Source: Dipteris shenzhenensis
Taxonomy: Eukaryota; Polypodiophyta; Polypodiopsida; Gleicheniales
Length of the DNA: 64,000 nucleotides
Assembly: GCA_047967505.1 (NCBI GenBank)
Contig: CM106540.1
Reading direction: 5' to 3' (one strand)
Shown here: positions 13,061 through 22,339 of the stretch, piece by piece
How positions within the stretch are numbered: the first letter of the stretch is position 1
How the letters are laid out: each line of letters starts with the position of its first letter
The notes under the pieces: generated by a model
What the model was told of the DNA's origin: nothing
The model's database searches: none
Seen by the model: only the letters and a program-made list of their open reading frames with translations
Made by a program: the position numbers and the translations under genes

Positions 13061-13839
13061 CTACACATCACAAGTATCTAGTGCAACTTGTGGCACTCTA
13101 GCAAAGTCACCACACAAAGTGCACCTGCCTTCCACACAATCAAGGGAGTGGAATAAAGCATCACCATCTCGTGTACACAATATGGAATGAATGAAGTCGC
13201 GAGGGCTAGTAGGAACCACTCCCCTATGACCATCAAGGGAACAGAATACGTCATACATCAATCCAAAATCCACATGGTAGCAACAACAGCATGTGTCACG
13301 CTCCTGAGTGCATCGCACAAACCATGGCCTGCATCGCTCAAATGACCTCTGCCCAATCCTGAACTTTGGGTGCGCCTCTACAAACTGAGTGTACAACTCA
13401 GTCTGGGTACACTCGAAAAAACATGCACCATGCTCAATGTACACACCACATGACACCCTCTTCCGCAATGCCTTCTTGAACACCGCGGATGCTTTGCAAT
13501 GCTCCTCCCAAAACTGTTGTATGAAGCACCTAGTGGAATCATCCAACAATCGATCGCTATGAGGTGCACGACCACTCGAAGCCCAAAGGTGCAATCTGAA
13601 GAAGACGTGAAGCGGTACGCACATGGCCTATCATATGAGGTCTACTAATGGCAGCCACAATAGCACGACGTGCTACCAAGGCATCACTGGAGTTCCTATG
13701 CTTAATAGAAGCATAGGAACGTCGAACACTGCTAAGGACCTCGCTAGATACAACCCTATCTCTACGTGCACCAAGACCAGCAAGCCTCCTACACTCTACC
13801 AAGTCAGGGTGATCAATCAGGGACATGAGAAGAGAAGAC
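13061..13839 (-). pseudogene. DDE transposase Cys/His-rich central segment (copy 1)
   Basis: The frame resumes after the MITE with SSLLMSLIDHPDL; the second copy has YDHPDLRSLW at the same place. Next come the block around FIQQFWEEHC, a Cys-rich stretch, and the family signature FRIGQRSFERCRPWFVR followed by RDTCCCCYHVDF. The second copy reads ISIGKMNFEHCKPWYIR and VFCCKTHIDF. These Cys/His pairs suggest a zinc-binding recognition region (inference). A frameshift around 13570 joins two overlapping frames. The segment ends in GRCTLCGDFARVPQ. Confidence 0.7.
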
Positions 13840-13847
13840 TGCGAAGC

Positions 13848-14093
13848 CTCGGGGGGGTCACTCATCATATGTAACCCTATCACGTGAGTTCAACAGAAGG
13901 ATATTTTTTATTTCTTAAATTTACAGAAATAAATATACATAAGGGACTATTTAAAATAGTTTTGGAAAAAAATTATAGATTTGTATAGAAAAGGGGTACA
14001 TTTTATTAATGAAAAAATTACAGATAAGGGATTTTAAAAATAGGCCTTGAACGCACGTGATATAGAGGGTTTATACATAGTGACCCCCCTGAG
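13848..14093. mobile_element. MITE copy 1 (246 bp, 8-bp target duplication)
   Basis: The ends are CTCGGGGGGGTCACT and AGTGACCCCCCTGAG, and the inverted similarity reaches about 45 bases inward through CACGTG to GTTCAA. Direct 8-bp duplications TGCGAAGC flank it at 13840-13847 and 14094-14101. The interior is AT-rich and non-coding. The 8-bp duplication fits hAT-type transposition, although the end CTC is not the usual CA of hAT. It splits the DDE transposase reading frame. Confidence 0.92.
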
Positions 14094-14101
14094 TGCGAAG
14101 C

Positions 14102-14602
14102 TGGCGTGAGGTCACAAAAAAAATACTGCACAATCTTGCTAGTACGATGACGGATAGTGGACTTTGGCAAGTCACATCGTGAAGCAACACTGCTGCTACA
14201 ATGTGGGGCAAGGGGATCAATGGGAGATGGTAGGGTGGACGGGGGAAGGGAGGCGCAAAGGGGAACAGGGGGAGGGGGAGGGGGAGGGGGAGGGGGGAGG
14301 GTGGAGGGGGAAGAGGTAGAGGTGGAGGCCAAAATGTAGGTGGCTAGGGGAAGGGCGGAGGCTAGAGGTAGGGGAGCCGATGAGGATGGGGGGACAATGG
14401 AGGTGGGGGTGGGGGAGGAGGTGGAGGTGGAGGTGGGATGTAGAGGTAGAGGTGGAGGTGGATCGGTGGTGGCAATGCGAGCTCTAGCTCTAGAGACTCT
14501 CTTGCGCTCACGAGCCTTCCGCTTGCGCTCCTCGTCAATGAGATTTGGGGGGGGGTTCCTACATCTTTCACGTCTACTAGCTCTACGGCTTTGAGAACCC
14601 AT
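14102..14602 (-). pseudogene. DDE transposase N-terminal segment (copy 1)
   Basis: The ATG at 14602 opens MGSQSRRASRRERCRN, followed by a strongly basic helix (EERKRKARERKRVSRARAR) and then a long Pro/Ser/Thr stretch encoded by GGA/GGT-rich DNA, before KIVQYFFCDLTPAS. The basic block could bind DNA or act as a nuclear localisation signal (inference). The second copy also starts with a basic stretch (MACKRNRKGM), which supports this ATG rather than the upstream in-frame non-ATG codons. The frame runs into the MITE at 14093; without it and one target copy it continues in frame into SSLLMSLIDHPDL. Confidence 0.7.
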
Positions 14603-14689
14603 TCCCAATGAAAGTAGGATGGAAGGTGTGACAAAGTGATGAGGAGGCAAGAATGGCTAAGAATGGGTGAAATGAACCAAAACGTGGTG

Positions 14690-14697
14690 TCTTATAG
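14690..14697 (-). promoter_or_regulatory. Possible TATA box of DDE transposon copy 1
   Basis: The minus strand reads TCTCTATAAGACACC here, about 90 bases upstream of the ATG at 14602, a normal distance for a plant TATA box plus leader. The palindrome array at 14848-15023 lies a further 150 bases upstream. Confidence 0.35.
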
Positions 14698-14847
14698 AGA
14701 GCCTCAGCTCATCCACTAGATTGCTCTTAGATTGCTCTTCATTATTATTGGTGGAGAAGGTGCTAAGATTGAAACTAATTGGCTAGAATCCAACGTTATT
14801 TCGAATATTTGCATCATTTGATTTTATTCCAGTTTTGTACCTTCAAA

Positions 14848-15023
14848 TACCTCGATCAAGGTATGCTATGCCCAGGTCATATACCTCGATCGAGGTATTC
14901 AATGCCTCACGCAGGTATAAACCTCGATCGAGGTATCCCTCAGTCATAGCACATACCTCTCAGTCATATACCTCGATCGAGGTATTCTATGCCTCACGCA
15001 GGTCATATACCTCGATCGAGGTA
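14848..15023. repeat. Array of the 16-bp palindrome TACCTCGATCGAGGTA (5 copies)
   Basis: Copies lie at 14848-14863 (one mismatch), 14882-14897, 14920-14935 (first base differs), 14969-14984 and 15008-15023. Spacers are 14 to 38 bases and partly repeat (ATTCTATGCCTCACGCAGG). The array sits 150-330 bases upstream of the TATA-like box of the DDE transposon on the minus strand. A second array is at 37099-37413. Perfect dyads at short spacing suggest binding sites for a dimeric protein or cruciform-forming DNA (inference). Confidence 0.88.
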
Positions 15024-15030
15024 TTCTATG

Positions 15031-15310
15031 CCTCACACATCATGATGTGTATACATGTGGTTGATGTGGCACCATGCATGGTCATGATGTGGCAATATAG
15101 TCTCTTCCATGACGTGGAAAGGTGATGTGGCATGATGAGTTGGCGGTAGATTGACATGGCAAATTGAGGTGGAGGGATTGGTGATGTGGCAAGGTTGACG
15201 AGGTATGCCAAGGTGGCAAGGTGTGATGACATGGCTCATGATGTGGAATGATGAGGTAGCACATGTGGCAATGTAAGGTGACATGGCAAGGAGTGATGTC
15301 ACATAAAATA
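15031..15310. repeat. Degenerate short repeat of GATGTGGCA type
   Basis: Words such as GATGTGGCA, GACATGGCA and AGGTGGCAAGG recur every 10-30 bases over 280 bases. There is no fixed period and no coding potential. It directly adjoins the palindrome array. Confidence 0.6.
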
Positions 15311-16260
15311 GATGACTCAGCCTTCCGCATGGGCAGCATGCACACTCCAAAGGCTTGCCACTAGGGTCGGTGATGCTCCTAGCCTACCTCACCAAGCCTA
15401 ATACCAAGCCTACCTTGTCTTGGTATCAGGCTTGGGTGGCCCTTTTTCCCCCACAAAAGGGAGATTTCATTCTTGGAGGCCATATCGTATGTTTCCCTTA
15501 CTCAAATTTAACCAAAATTTTTTCCTCTTATTCATCATGCAAAGGACTAAAAATATTGATATTTTTTAAATGTCTGATCATGTTTGAGAATTACTAGATT
15601 TATTTTTAATATTCTTTGTTGATCCTCTAAGGAGTAAAAGTAAAAATTAAACTTCAATCTTCCTAAATCTAACCGTTGGATTTGGGATTTGATGATTCAG
15701 CCACACACCCCTATGTGCCTACTAACCTTCCACCGAATTGGATTTGCTTAATTGTTAAAAATACTAAAAAAATGTGGTGTGCTACTAAAATGCATGTATT
15801 TTATGACTTTATTTATTATAAATAATTATTTATAATTAGATAAATCATTCAAAAAATTACCAATAAATCAAGTTAAGCTCTACATAATGCAAAGAGACCA
15901 CTTACAAAGTTTCAATAACATTTAATCTAAAATGAGTGAGAAATTTAGAATTTAATATGACACTCTCTGTTCGTGACAAACGTGTGACCACCCTGGAACC
16001 ATGCCGTGTGACACAAAGAAATTTTTTGTGTGTGTATCGAATTTTTGATCAGACTATATGATTGTGTGCACAATAGCAAGTGTGATGTTGTGTCAGAAGA
16101 CTTCAAAGACTAGATCCATAGGAAAGTAGGTGAGATTTGCATTTTTGTGTGCTAAAAAGCTTGTTTTTCCACCTCCTAAGGATTGGGGAGTGAACAAAAA
16201 GTGGACACCCTTAGCTTGCTACTTCCCAGTACTTAAATGTTTTAAGTAGCCCATTGGTTG
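15311..16260. other. Non-coding stretch with a short inverted repeat
   Basis: Near 15386-15435 TACCAAGCC and GGTATCAGGCTTGG form a short imperfect hairpin followed by a run of C. The rest is AT-rich with no ORF that resembles a protein and no clear transposon ends. Confidence 0.4.
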
Positions 16261-17185
16261 AAATTTGACGGTTAATGATAACCAGTCTAAAGGGCACTGT
16301 TTTAGTATAGCATTGTGCAACAAATTTGAGGTTAGCACGGTATTAGTGTAGGGATAGTATGGTAGTAATGTAGAATAAGTTATCGCTAGTGCGATGGTTG
16401 GTTGCATAGGATATTAGCAGCCACTAGCATAGTGGTTTGCTTCTATTATTACAAGATGAATGGACTTGTAGGATGTGTGGATTCATTATGGGAAACCACT
16501 GCGGTGGTTGTTGGGATATACTAAAAACAAGCATGGCATGAAATCTGACGGTTAACAAAACGATAAACAGTCTAAAGGGCACTGTTTTAGTATAGCACTA
16601 TGCAACTAATTTTAGGATAGCATGGTAGTAGTGTAGGAATAGCACGGTAGTAGTGCAGGATAAGTTATCCCCGGTGTGGTGGTTGGTTGCATTAAGATAT
16701 TAATAGCCACCAGCATGATGGTTTGCTTCTATTATTACAAGATGAATAGATTTGTAGGATGTGTGGATTTATTATGGAAAACTAGGGCGATGATTGTTGG
16801 GATATACTAAAAACAAGCATGGGATGAAATATGCTGGTTAATGAAACGATAAACAGTATAAAGGGCACTATTTTAGTATAGCACCATGCAACAAAGTTTA
16901 GGATAGCAGGGCAGTACTGTAGGGATAGCACGGTAGTAGTGCAGGATAAGTATTCACCAGCATGGTGGTTGGTTTACACTAGGATATTAACAGCCACCAG
17001 TGTGGTTGTTTGCTTCTACTATTACAAGATGAATGGATTTGTAGGATGTGTGGATTCGTTATGGTAAACCAGCGTGGTGTTTGTTGGGATATATACTTTA
17101 AAAAAGCATGGGATTTACCATTTGGGATTTACAAAAATAATTTAATAAAACCAGCACGGTGGTTGTTTGGGATATACTAAAAAGA
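16261..17185. repeat. Tandem repeat, unit 280-286 bp, three copies plus a fragment
   Basis: Copies start at 16261, 16541 and 16827 with AAATYTGACGGTTAA-like sequence and share CAGTCTAAAGGGCACT, TATTATTACAAGATGAAT and GTTGTTGGGATATAC. A fragment (GGTTGTTTGGGATATACTA) ends near 17185. Within each unit CAGCACGGTGGTTG-like words recur, similar in style to the short repeats at 19231-20010. The array abuts the 3' end of DDE transposon copy 2. Confidence 0.85.
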
Positions 17186-17276
17186 AGAATAGTCTCAAAT
17201 ACAAATTCCATTTTCTAGGACAAGTGGACATATTCTTTCCTTGCAATGAGACTACATACATTTTCTTAGTACTATC

Positions 17277-17585
17277 TCAGTCGTCCTCATCCACCACTCC
17301 AAGACACCCTAAGATGTACTCATGCATGTCTAAATCCAATTTGAAGACACTCTTGCCCTTCTTTTGTTGTGGCACAGGTTGCATCTGGAACTTAATAGCT
17401 CTTACTAGATGAGAGTACACACATGTTTGTGCACTCTTATGTAACAATTTGTAATTACGGCCTCTCTTGGATGTTTTTTTGTACCAAAAAGTTCTGACTA
17501 CTACATCCCACTTCTCATAGATTGTTCCCCAATTATCCTTAAATGTTTCCTCAACCTTCATGTGCTTAGGTTTTGTGCATTGCAA
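17277..17585 (-). pseudogene. DDE transposase C-terminal segment (copy 2)
   Basis: The frame gives NWGTIYEKWDVVVRTFW, then CVYSHLVRAIKFQMQPV and the acidic end DLDMHEYILGCLGVVDEDD. It corresponds to the last third of the C-terminal segment of copy 1. Between this and the core (17586-17774) the homology runs through interrupted frames. Confidence 0.6.
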
Positions 17586-17774
17586 TAGAAAGTATGGGTT
17601 ATCTTCCTCGTTCTCCCCAATTGGTACGACAACTGCAAAGTTATCCCCCTCTTCTAGACAGCCAATGAGGTCATCAAAACTCTCCCCAAACTATGGCGAG
17701 TCATTTTTCTCTCCATTGTTTATCACTCCATCTGAACGTAGAGGAAAAACTTGAAGTTTTCTTGTTTTAATCAG

Positions 17775-18560
17775 TTAGTTTTTTGAAAAGCCCCATATGC
17801 TGTGCAGACCATGATTTCCTTTAATTTTTTGGCAATCTTGCCGGCTTCTCCTTTGCACTTCATCCACTTTCACTTCATGAAACACTCTGCGTACTACAAT
17901 ATTCTTAAGGCTTTGTTTACTGTATGTTGAATGTTCGCCTGTGGAGAGGTTGGTTGTATGACATGTTACAACATCATGGGCATCATTGAGTTTTTCTTGA
18001 GGGAATGCTAATTGGTGTTTAAATAGAGCTTGCTCAATACCAACACCACATCCATCATGTTCACCCTTGCTATGGCTAGACCCAAAGAAATTCCACATCA
18101 TGTCTAGACCGGTCAGGGATTTGAATCTGGAGATGAAGTAGAATCCATGGGACGATTTAAATTGAGAGGTAACACCATCTAACCACACCCAATGTTTTAT
18201 ATTTTCTACATGGGGATTTTCCTTTGTCAGCCATTCCCAATGCAGTAGAAAAGCATGCTGCACAAATAAGGTGTCATGTTCCCTCTCATCTGAAAATGTA
18301 GAAATGGTACGTGCATTGCATTGACCTGGACTCCTATGAGTCAGCAAATAGATTGGCATTAGGCGGCATGGAGGAATCAAATAAATGACTGTACATGAGA
18401 TGCACAAGAATTCTTATCTACTTGTTGTACTAGTGAGCACTTTGTATCTTATCTTGTTCTTGAAATGAATAATTTTCAGCAAAATCTATGACAAATACAA
18501 TAGTGTCATAGGGAAAATAGGCAAGGCATGCCCTGAAAAGCTTATCCTACCAGCTAGCTG
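17775..18560 (-). pseudogene. DDE transposase catalytic core (copy 2)
   Basis: Near 18500 the minus strand reads VIDFAENYSFQEQDKIQSAH (first Asp), followed after stops by an open frame of 210 codons from 18407. That frame contains SDEREHDTLFVQHAFLLHWE, then WVWLDGVTSQFKSSHGFYF (second Asp), WNFFGSSHSKGEHDGCGVG with the acidic EHD group, and LNDAHDVVTCHTTNLST. Copy 1 has DAHDVVWWCTQHLST at the last position. The catalytic residues I would predict are all present here, but the frame is interrupted between the first Asp and the rest. Confidence 0.7.
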
Positions 18561-18789
18561 TGAAATCGTGAAGCACATATTTTGGGATGGATTGAACCAC
18601 ATGACCTACAAGCTCCCTTGGTTGGGTGCTCTTATATGATAGTAGCCATTGACATTTTTAAATCTCCTCCATTTTAGAGCAATATGATTGTCTTCCCTAA
18701 TTTCATTTTGACAGACATTGAATGTCTTCTTCTTCAGCTTCAAATTGCAATTCTAGCATGTTCCGCAAATGCATTCAATCCTGTGCCAC

Positions 18790-19122
18790 TCACGGTCTCC
18801 CTTTGGACAAAACTACTGGCTCTCGCAGAGACCTTAGGCTACAAAACATGCCCTCCCTTGCAACACACAATGAGGATCTAGGTGGCCTATAGATTGCGCA
18901 TTCATCGGGGAGGCATGGGCATCGATCCCCATGGAGCAATGCTCCAACATGACCAGATCTCAAGTTATTCATACCTTGCCACACCAGGTCAAAGTCTATG
19001 TGTGTTTTGCAACAAAAAACATTCCTGTCTTTTAGTTTCCTAATGTACCAGGGCTTACAATGCTCAAAGTTCATCTTCCCAATTGAAATGTCTGAAGTTT
19101 GATCCATAAACCTGAGATACAA
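18790..19122 (-). pseudogene. DDE transposase Cys/His-rich segment (copy 2)
   Basis: The frame reads LRFMDQTSDISIGKMNFEHC then KPWYIRKLKDRNVFCCKTHI, which matches the FRIG...RCRPWFVR...CCCCYHVDF block of copy 1 residue for residue at the conserved positions. It then gives NLRSGHVGALLHGDRCPC and goes out of frame before the catalytic core. Confidence 0.68.
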
Positions 19123-19230
19123 CTCCTTTTACTGACCCAACATGCAAGAACAATAGATCAATGAGCCCCCTTTTTGCCACTACTAAAGGAAGACAAAACA
19201 CAATCTAATTAAAGTATATAATGAAGCAAA

Positions 19231-20010
19231 ACAATTTTCAACCACTACGCTGGTTTAGGACGGTTATAATTTCAATCACGGGGCTAGTTTAGGACATGTT
19301 TAGGACAGTCAACAGCCAAGCTAGTTTAGGATACGTTTAGGACAGTCACAATTTCAACTGCCAGGATGGTTTAGGATACTGTTACCACAATTTCAACTAC
19401 TGGGATGGTTTAGCCTGATGGTCTCAACTTTACATATTAGACAATAACAAGTATATTGCTTTTCATTTCTAAATTTCATCATTAGAAAATAGCAATATAT
19501 TACTTTTCATTTTTGAATTTCATAATTTAACAGTGGTATATGATCCAAATAGTAGGAAATTAAATTTAATGAGTTTAAGTACTAAGAAGCATAATAATTT
19601 CAACCATCGGGCTGGTCAATAACTAATGTATGTTTAACCACATTGGTTCAGGACAATAACATAATTGGTGATTGAGCTAAAGCAGCCACGGTTGCATGAT
19701 GTTCTAACCACCAACCTGGTTTAGTGAAATAAAAATATATTACAAAATATATTGCTGTTAATTTCTACTCAACCGTGCCACCAGGCTAGACAACAACTAA
19801 TGTCTGTTCAACCATGCTAGTTCAAGATAATCACATAACTAGCAATTGAGCTGAACGAGTCTATGGTTGCATGATGTTCTAACCACCAGGCTGGTTTAGG
19901 ACAATGACATTTACTACAAGCCTGGTTTTAAAAATGAAACAAGTAAACTATCCCAAAGCTCAATCAAAAACAACCACCGGGCTGGTTTAGGCTCCATTGA
20001 CCTGCATTGT
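19231..20010. repeat. Short degenerate tandem repeat inside DDE transposon copy 2
   Basis: Words like ATTTCAACCACCGGGCTGG followed by TTTAGGACA recur about 15 times at 40-60 base spacing, in two blocks (19231-19420 and 19600-20010) separated by AT-rich sequence. The repeats lie between the N-terminal segment and the Cys-rich segment of the transposase, where copy 1 has no comparable gap. They may have expanded in an intron or be an insertion. Confidence 0.7.
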
Positions 20011-20799
20011 AGATCTAGCATGTGTAAGATGTGCTCCTCAAACACCTTGCATCCCGTCCGCTTCTTATAGATGTCCTTTCTAGTTGAAGAAACTCATGTA
20101 TTTTTGTGCCAAAACGTCGTCACTGTAGCAATGACTTCCGCACTTAGGCAGTCTCTCCTTTTCTTGTGTTCTGTTGGAGCCCACAGACTTCTCAAATCAG
20201 GATGATCGTACATTTCTTTTACTCTTCCTTCAACTGCTAGAGCCACGTTGGTCCTTTTGATTGACAACATCTTCAACATTGTGCGCCCAAGCCATTTCTT
20301 CTTTGTTTCAGGGGACACCAACATAGCTAATGTTTCCTTCTTTGTAGCTAGTTGATCTAAATTGTGTACCCCTTTCACTTTCTGTAGGCCATTTCTCAGG
20401 TTAGCGAGCATTGCCTCTTGAATGTGCATCTCCTCAGGTGTTGGTAGGATTGTTACTCTACGAACTTTAGGGTGCAGGCTAAAGCTTATGAAGACTCGAG
20501 ACTGGTACTCACCTGAATGGCGTGATGTTGTTGCCTCGTGACACCACGGCTCATGTCTTTTTCTCCAATGGCAATGATTGAATGCATGCATCTGCAACCG
20601 CTTCTTGCTACTACTGCTATGTAAGGAGTTTTCTTTCTTCTCATTTTTTCTCCCTTTGCAGATGTTGCAAAAGTGTCTTCTGTTTCCGATTCGATACCGT
20701 GCTAGCGCTTTCCTCGACCGACACTCTGTTCCTTGTGCTTGGACCTAGCTTTTTAGCTTTCTTGTCTCACATCCCCTTTCTATTTCTCTTGCAAGCCAT
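20011..20799 (-). pseudogene. DDE transposase N-terminal segment (copy 2)
   Basis: The likely start is the ATG at 20799 (MACKRNRKGM), followed at once by a TGA and then a basic stretch in the same frame (DKKAKKLGPSTRNR). From 20597 the frame is open: RVTILPTPEEMHIQEAMLAN, TKKKWLGRTMLKMLSIKR, YDHPDLRSLW, then VIATVTTFWHKNT. Past one stop it continues VSSTRKDIYKKRTGCKVFEE to about 20011. HPDL and the FW...NT...KD block are family landmarks, preceding the Cys-rich recognition region. Confidence 0.68.
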
Positions 20800-20962
20800 G
20801 GCAAGCTACATGTTTCCATTGATGCCATGGCCATGATCACTCCAGAATAGACCCAGGGAACCTAGCTATTGAGGCAAGCAAAGAATAGAAGACAACTTAC
20901 TCGAAAGAAGACAATGGCAAACCAAAGTCTGCGCAAGGTCACGTCGAGGTGCGTGCATTTGT

Positions 20963-21207
20963 CTCGGGGGGGTCACTATGTATAAACCCTCTATACCACG
21001 TGCGTTCAAGGCCTATTTCAAAAATCCCTTATCTATAAATTTTTCATTAATAAAATGTACCCCTTTTCTATACAAATCTGTAAATTTTTCCCAAAACTAT
21101 TTTAAATAGTCCCTTATGTATATTTATTTCTGTAAATTTTAGAAATAAAAAATTTTTTATGTTGAACTCACGTGATAGGGTTACATATGATGAGTGACCC
21201 CCTCGAG
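20963..21207. mobile_element. MITE copy 2 (245 bp, 8-bp target duplication)
   Basis: It lies in the opposite orientation to copy 1, with ends CTCGGGGGGGTCACT and AGTGACCCCCTCGAG. The target duplication GCATTTGT is perfect (20955-20962 and 21208-21215). It sits about 160 bases upstream of the ATG of DDE transposon copy 2. Confidence 0.92.
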
Positions 21208-21215
21208 GCATTTGT

Positions 21216-22330
21216 AGGGCGGGGGCAGGTTGTAGGTACTTAATCTTCCAAGATTTGATGGGCAAGAGTTGTGAAAAATAAGAATTTCATGGGAGTAGCA
21301 AAATTTCAGCTGCAAGTCTTCCCCCCTCCGACAATACACGTCAGTAGAATTGGAAATCTGAAACAAGTGCAATGTGACTTAAAATGCTTCAAAACAAAAA
21401 TTGGCCAAAGGGCATGCTATCGAGTTTGATGATGTGTATTATAAAATGTAATGACATTTGGCATGCTTATGAGCGATATAGCAAGCAAGTTCATGGAAAA
21501 AGAAACAATTCAAAATTGTAAATAGTGTTGGATTTATTAAAATATCTTTGCAGATGCACAAATTGCACTTTTTCAACTTCTTCCTTTTTAGGGTGAATCT
21601 AGATACCAATACCAACAATTATCAATGTTTTAAGAACACCATGCACTAGTCCCACTAGTTTGGATTCCAAATTTTCAACCCGTTTTGGTTTTCAATAAAT
21701 AAAAAAAAGTTATGGAGCATGCCTAAATGATATGCATCACTTTAACACAACATTAACCCATGCCTAATGTTCTCACTTAGGTGTGTACTTGGGTTGAAGA
21801 CAAGCTCACATAGTTTACTTTTGAATGATTACTTGGTTGCATGTATCTATAGAACAAAATTTTGATGTTTTTGAATAAATTACTATAACATAGCACTTGT
21901 AATGCTTTAACGGTCTCGTTCCAAATCCTTATTCCATAATTTTTTGCTCTTATATTCAAGTTTGGAATGTGTACTACAACTTGAAGACAAAGTTTGCCGA
22001 ATTCCATTGAGCAATGCATGAGCTATGGGTCATGCAATATACTTATATACAGAAAAGTCCAAACCTCACCAAAAATGGCTACACCCAAGCAAACAATGAC
22101 CCAACATTTACATTTTGTTAAATTAAAGTAATTTTGTTAGAACTTATTTTGCACATAGCATATGTAACATCTTCATCTTTCATTGAGCATATTGCGCATG
22201 ACATTTGCATCTCGTGTCCTACCTCACACATCTTGAACTCACAAATGTTGAATTTGATGTATGCAAACTTTGCATACTATTGCACTCCGAGCATTCATCT
22301 GTACGTCTACACTACACATACAACTATCCT
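21216..22330. other. AT-rich stretch, nothing recognised
   Basis: No convincing coding sequence, repeat array or transposon end is visible on either strand. Open frames here are short and without recognisable motifs. Confidence 0.4.
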
Positions 22331-22339
22331 ATGAGAATG

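Larger units (their letters stand above)
11258..14700 (-). mobile_element. DNA transposon with unassigned DDE-type transposase (copy 1)
   Basis: All blocks of one large transposase can be followed on the minus strand from an ATG at 14602 to 11552: basic and proline-rich N terminus, a Cys/His-rich recognition region, DFAENY, LDGCGGQFKS, GKGEHDGVG and a C-terminal zinc-like region. The same blocks in the same order occur in the copy at 17277-20799, so this is one mobile family present twice. The ends are not defined by me; the limits given are the satellite edge and the region of the TATA-like box. The copy carries a MITE at 13848-14093 and several frame breaks. I know the motif set from uncharacterised proteins of plants and animals but not under a superfamily name. 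Confidence 0.75.
17186..20962 (-). mobile_element. DNA transposon with unassigned DDE-type transposase (copy 2)
   Basis: This is the second member of the family at 11258-14700 and has the same blocks in the same order on the minus strand. Compared with copy 1 it lacks the long proline-rich stretch and has picked up short tandem repeats (19231-20010) in the middle. Reading frame is lost in several places, so it is a relic. A MITE sits immediately upstream of the coding part at 20963. I could not define terminal inverted repeats. Confidence 0.72.

Noticed and set aside
14157-14594. Plus-strand Gly/Glu-rich open frames
   Set aside because: They are shadows of the proline-rich stretch of the DDE transposase on the minus strand, encoded by GGA/GGT-rich DNA.
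14848-15023. Regularly spaced palindromes that look like a CRISPR array
   Set aside because: Spacers are uneven and partly repeated, the repeats are perfect dyads of 16 bases, and the surroundings are a plant nuclear genome without cas genes.
15355-15470. Possible LTR or hairpin element near TACCAAGCC/GGCTTGG
   Set aside because: I could find neither a partner repeat nor a target duplication; the inverted repeat alone is too short.
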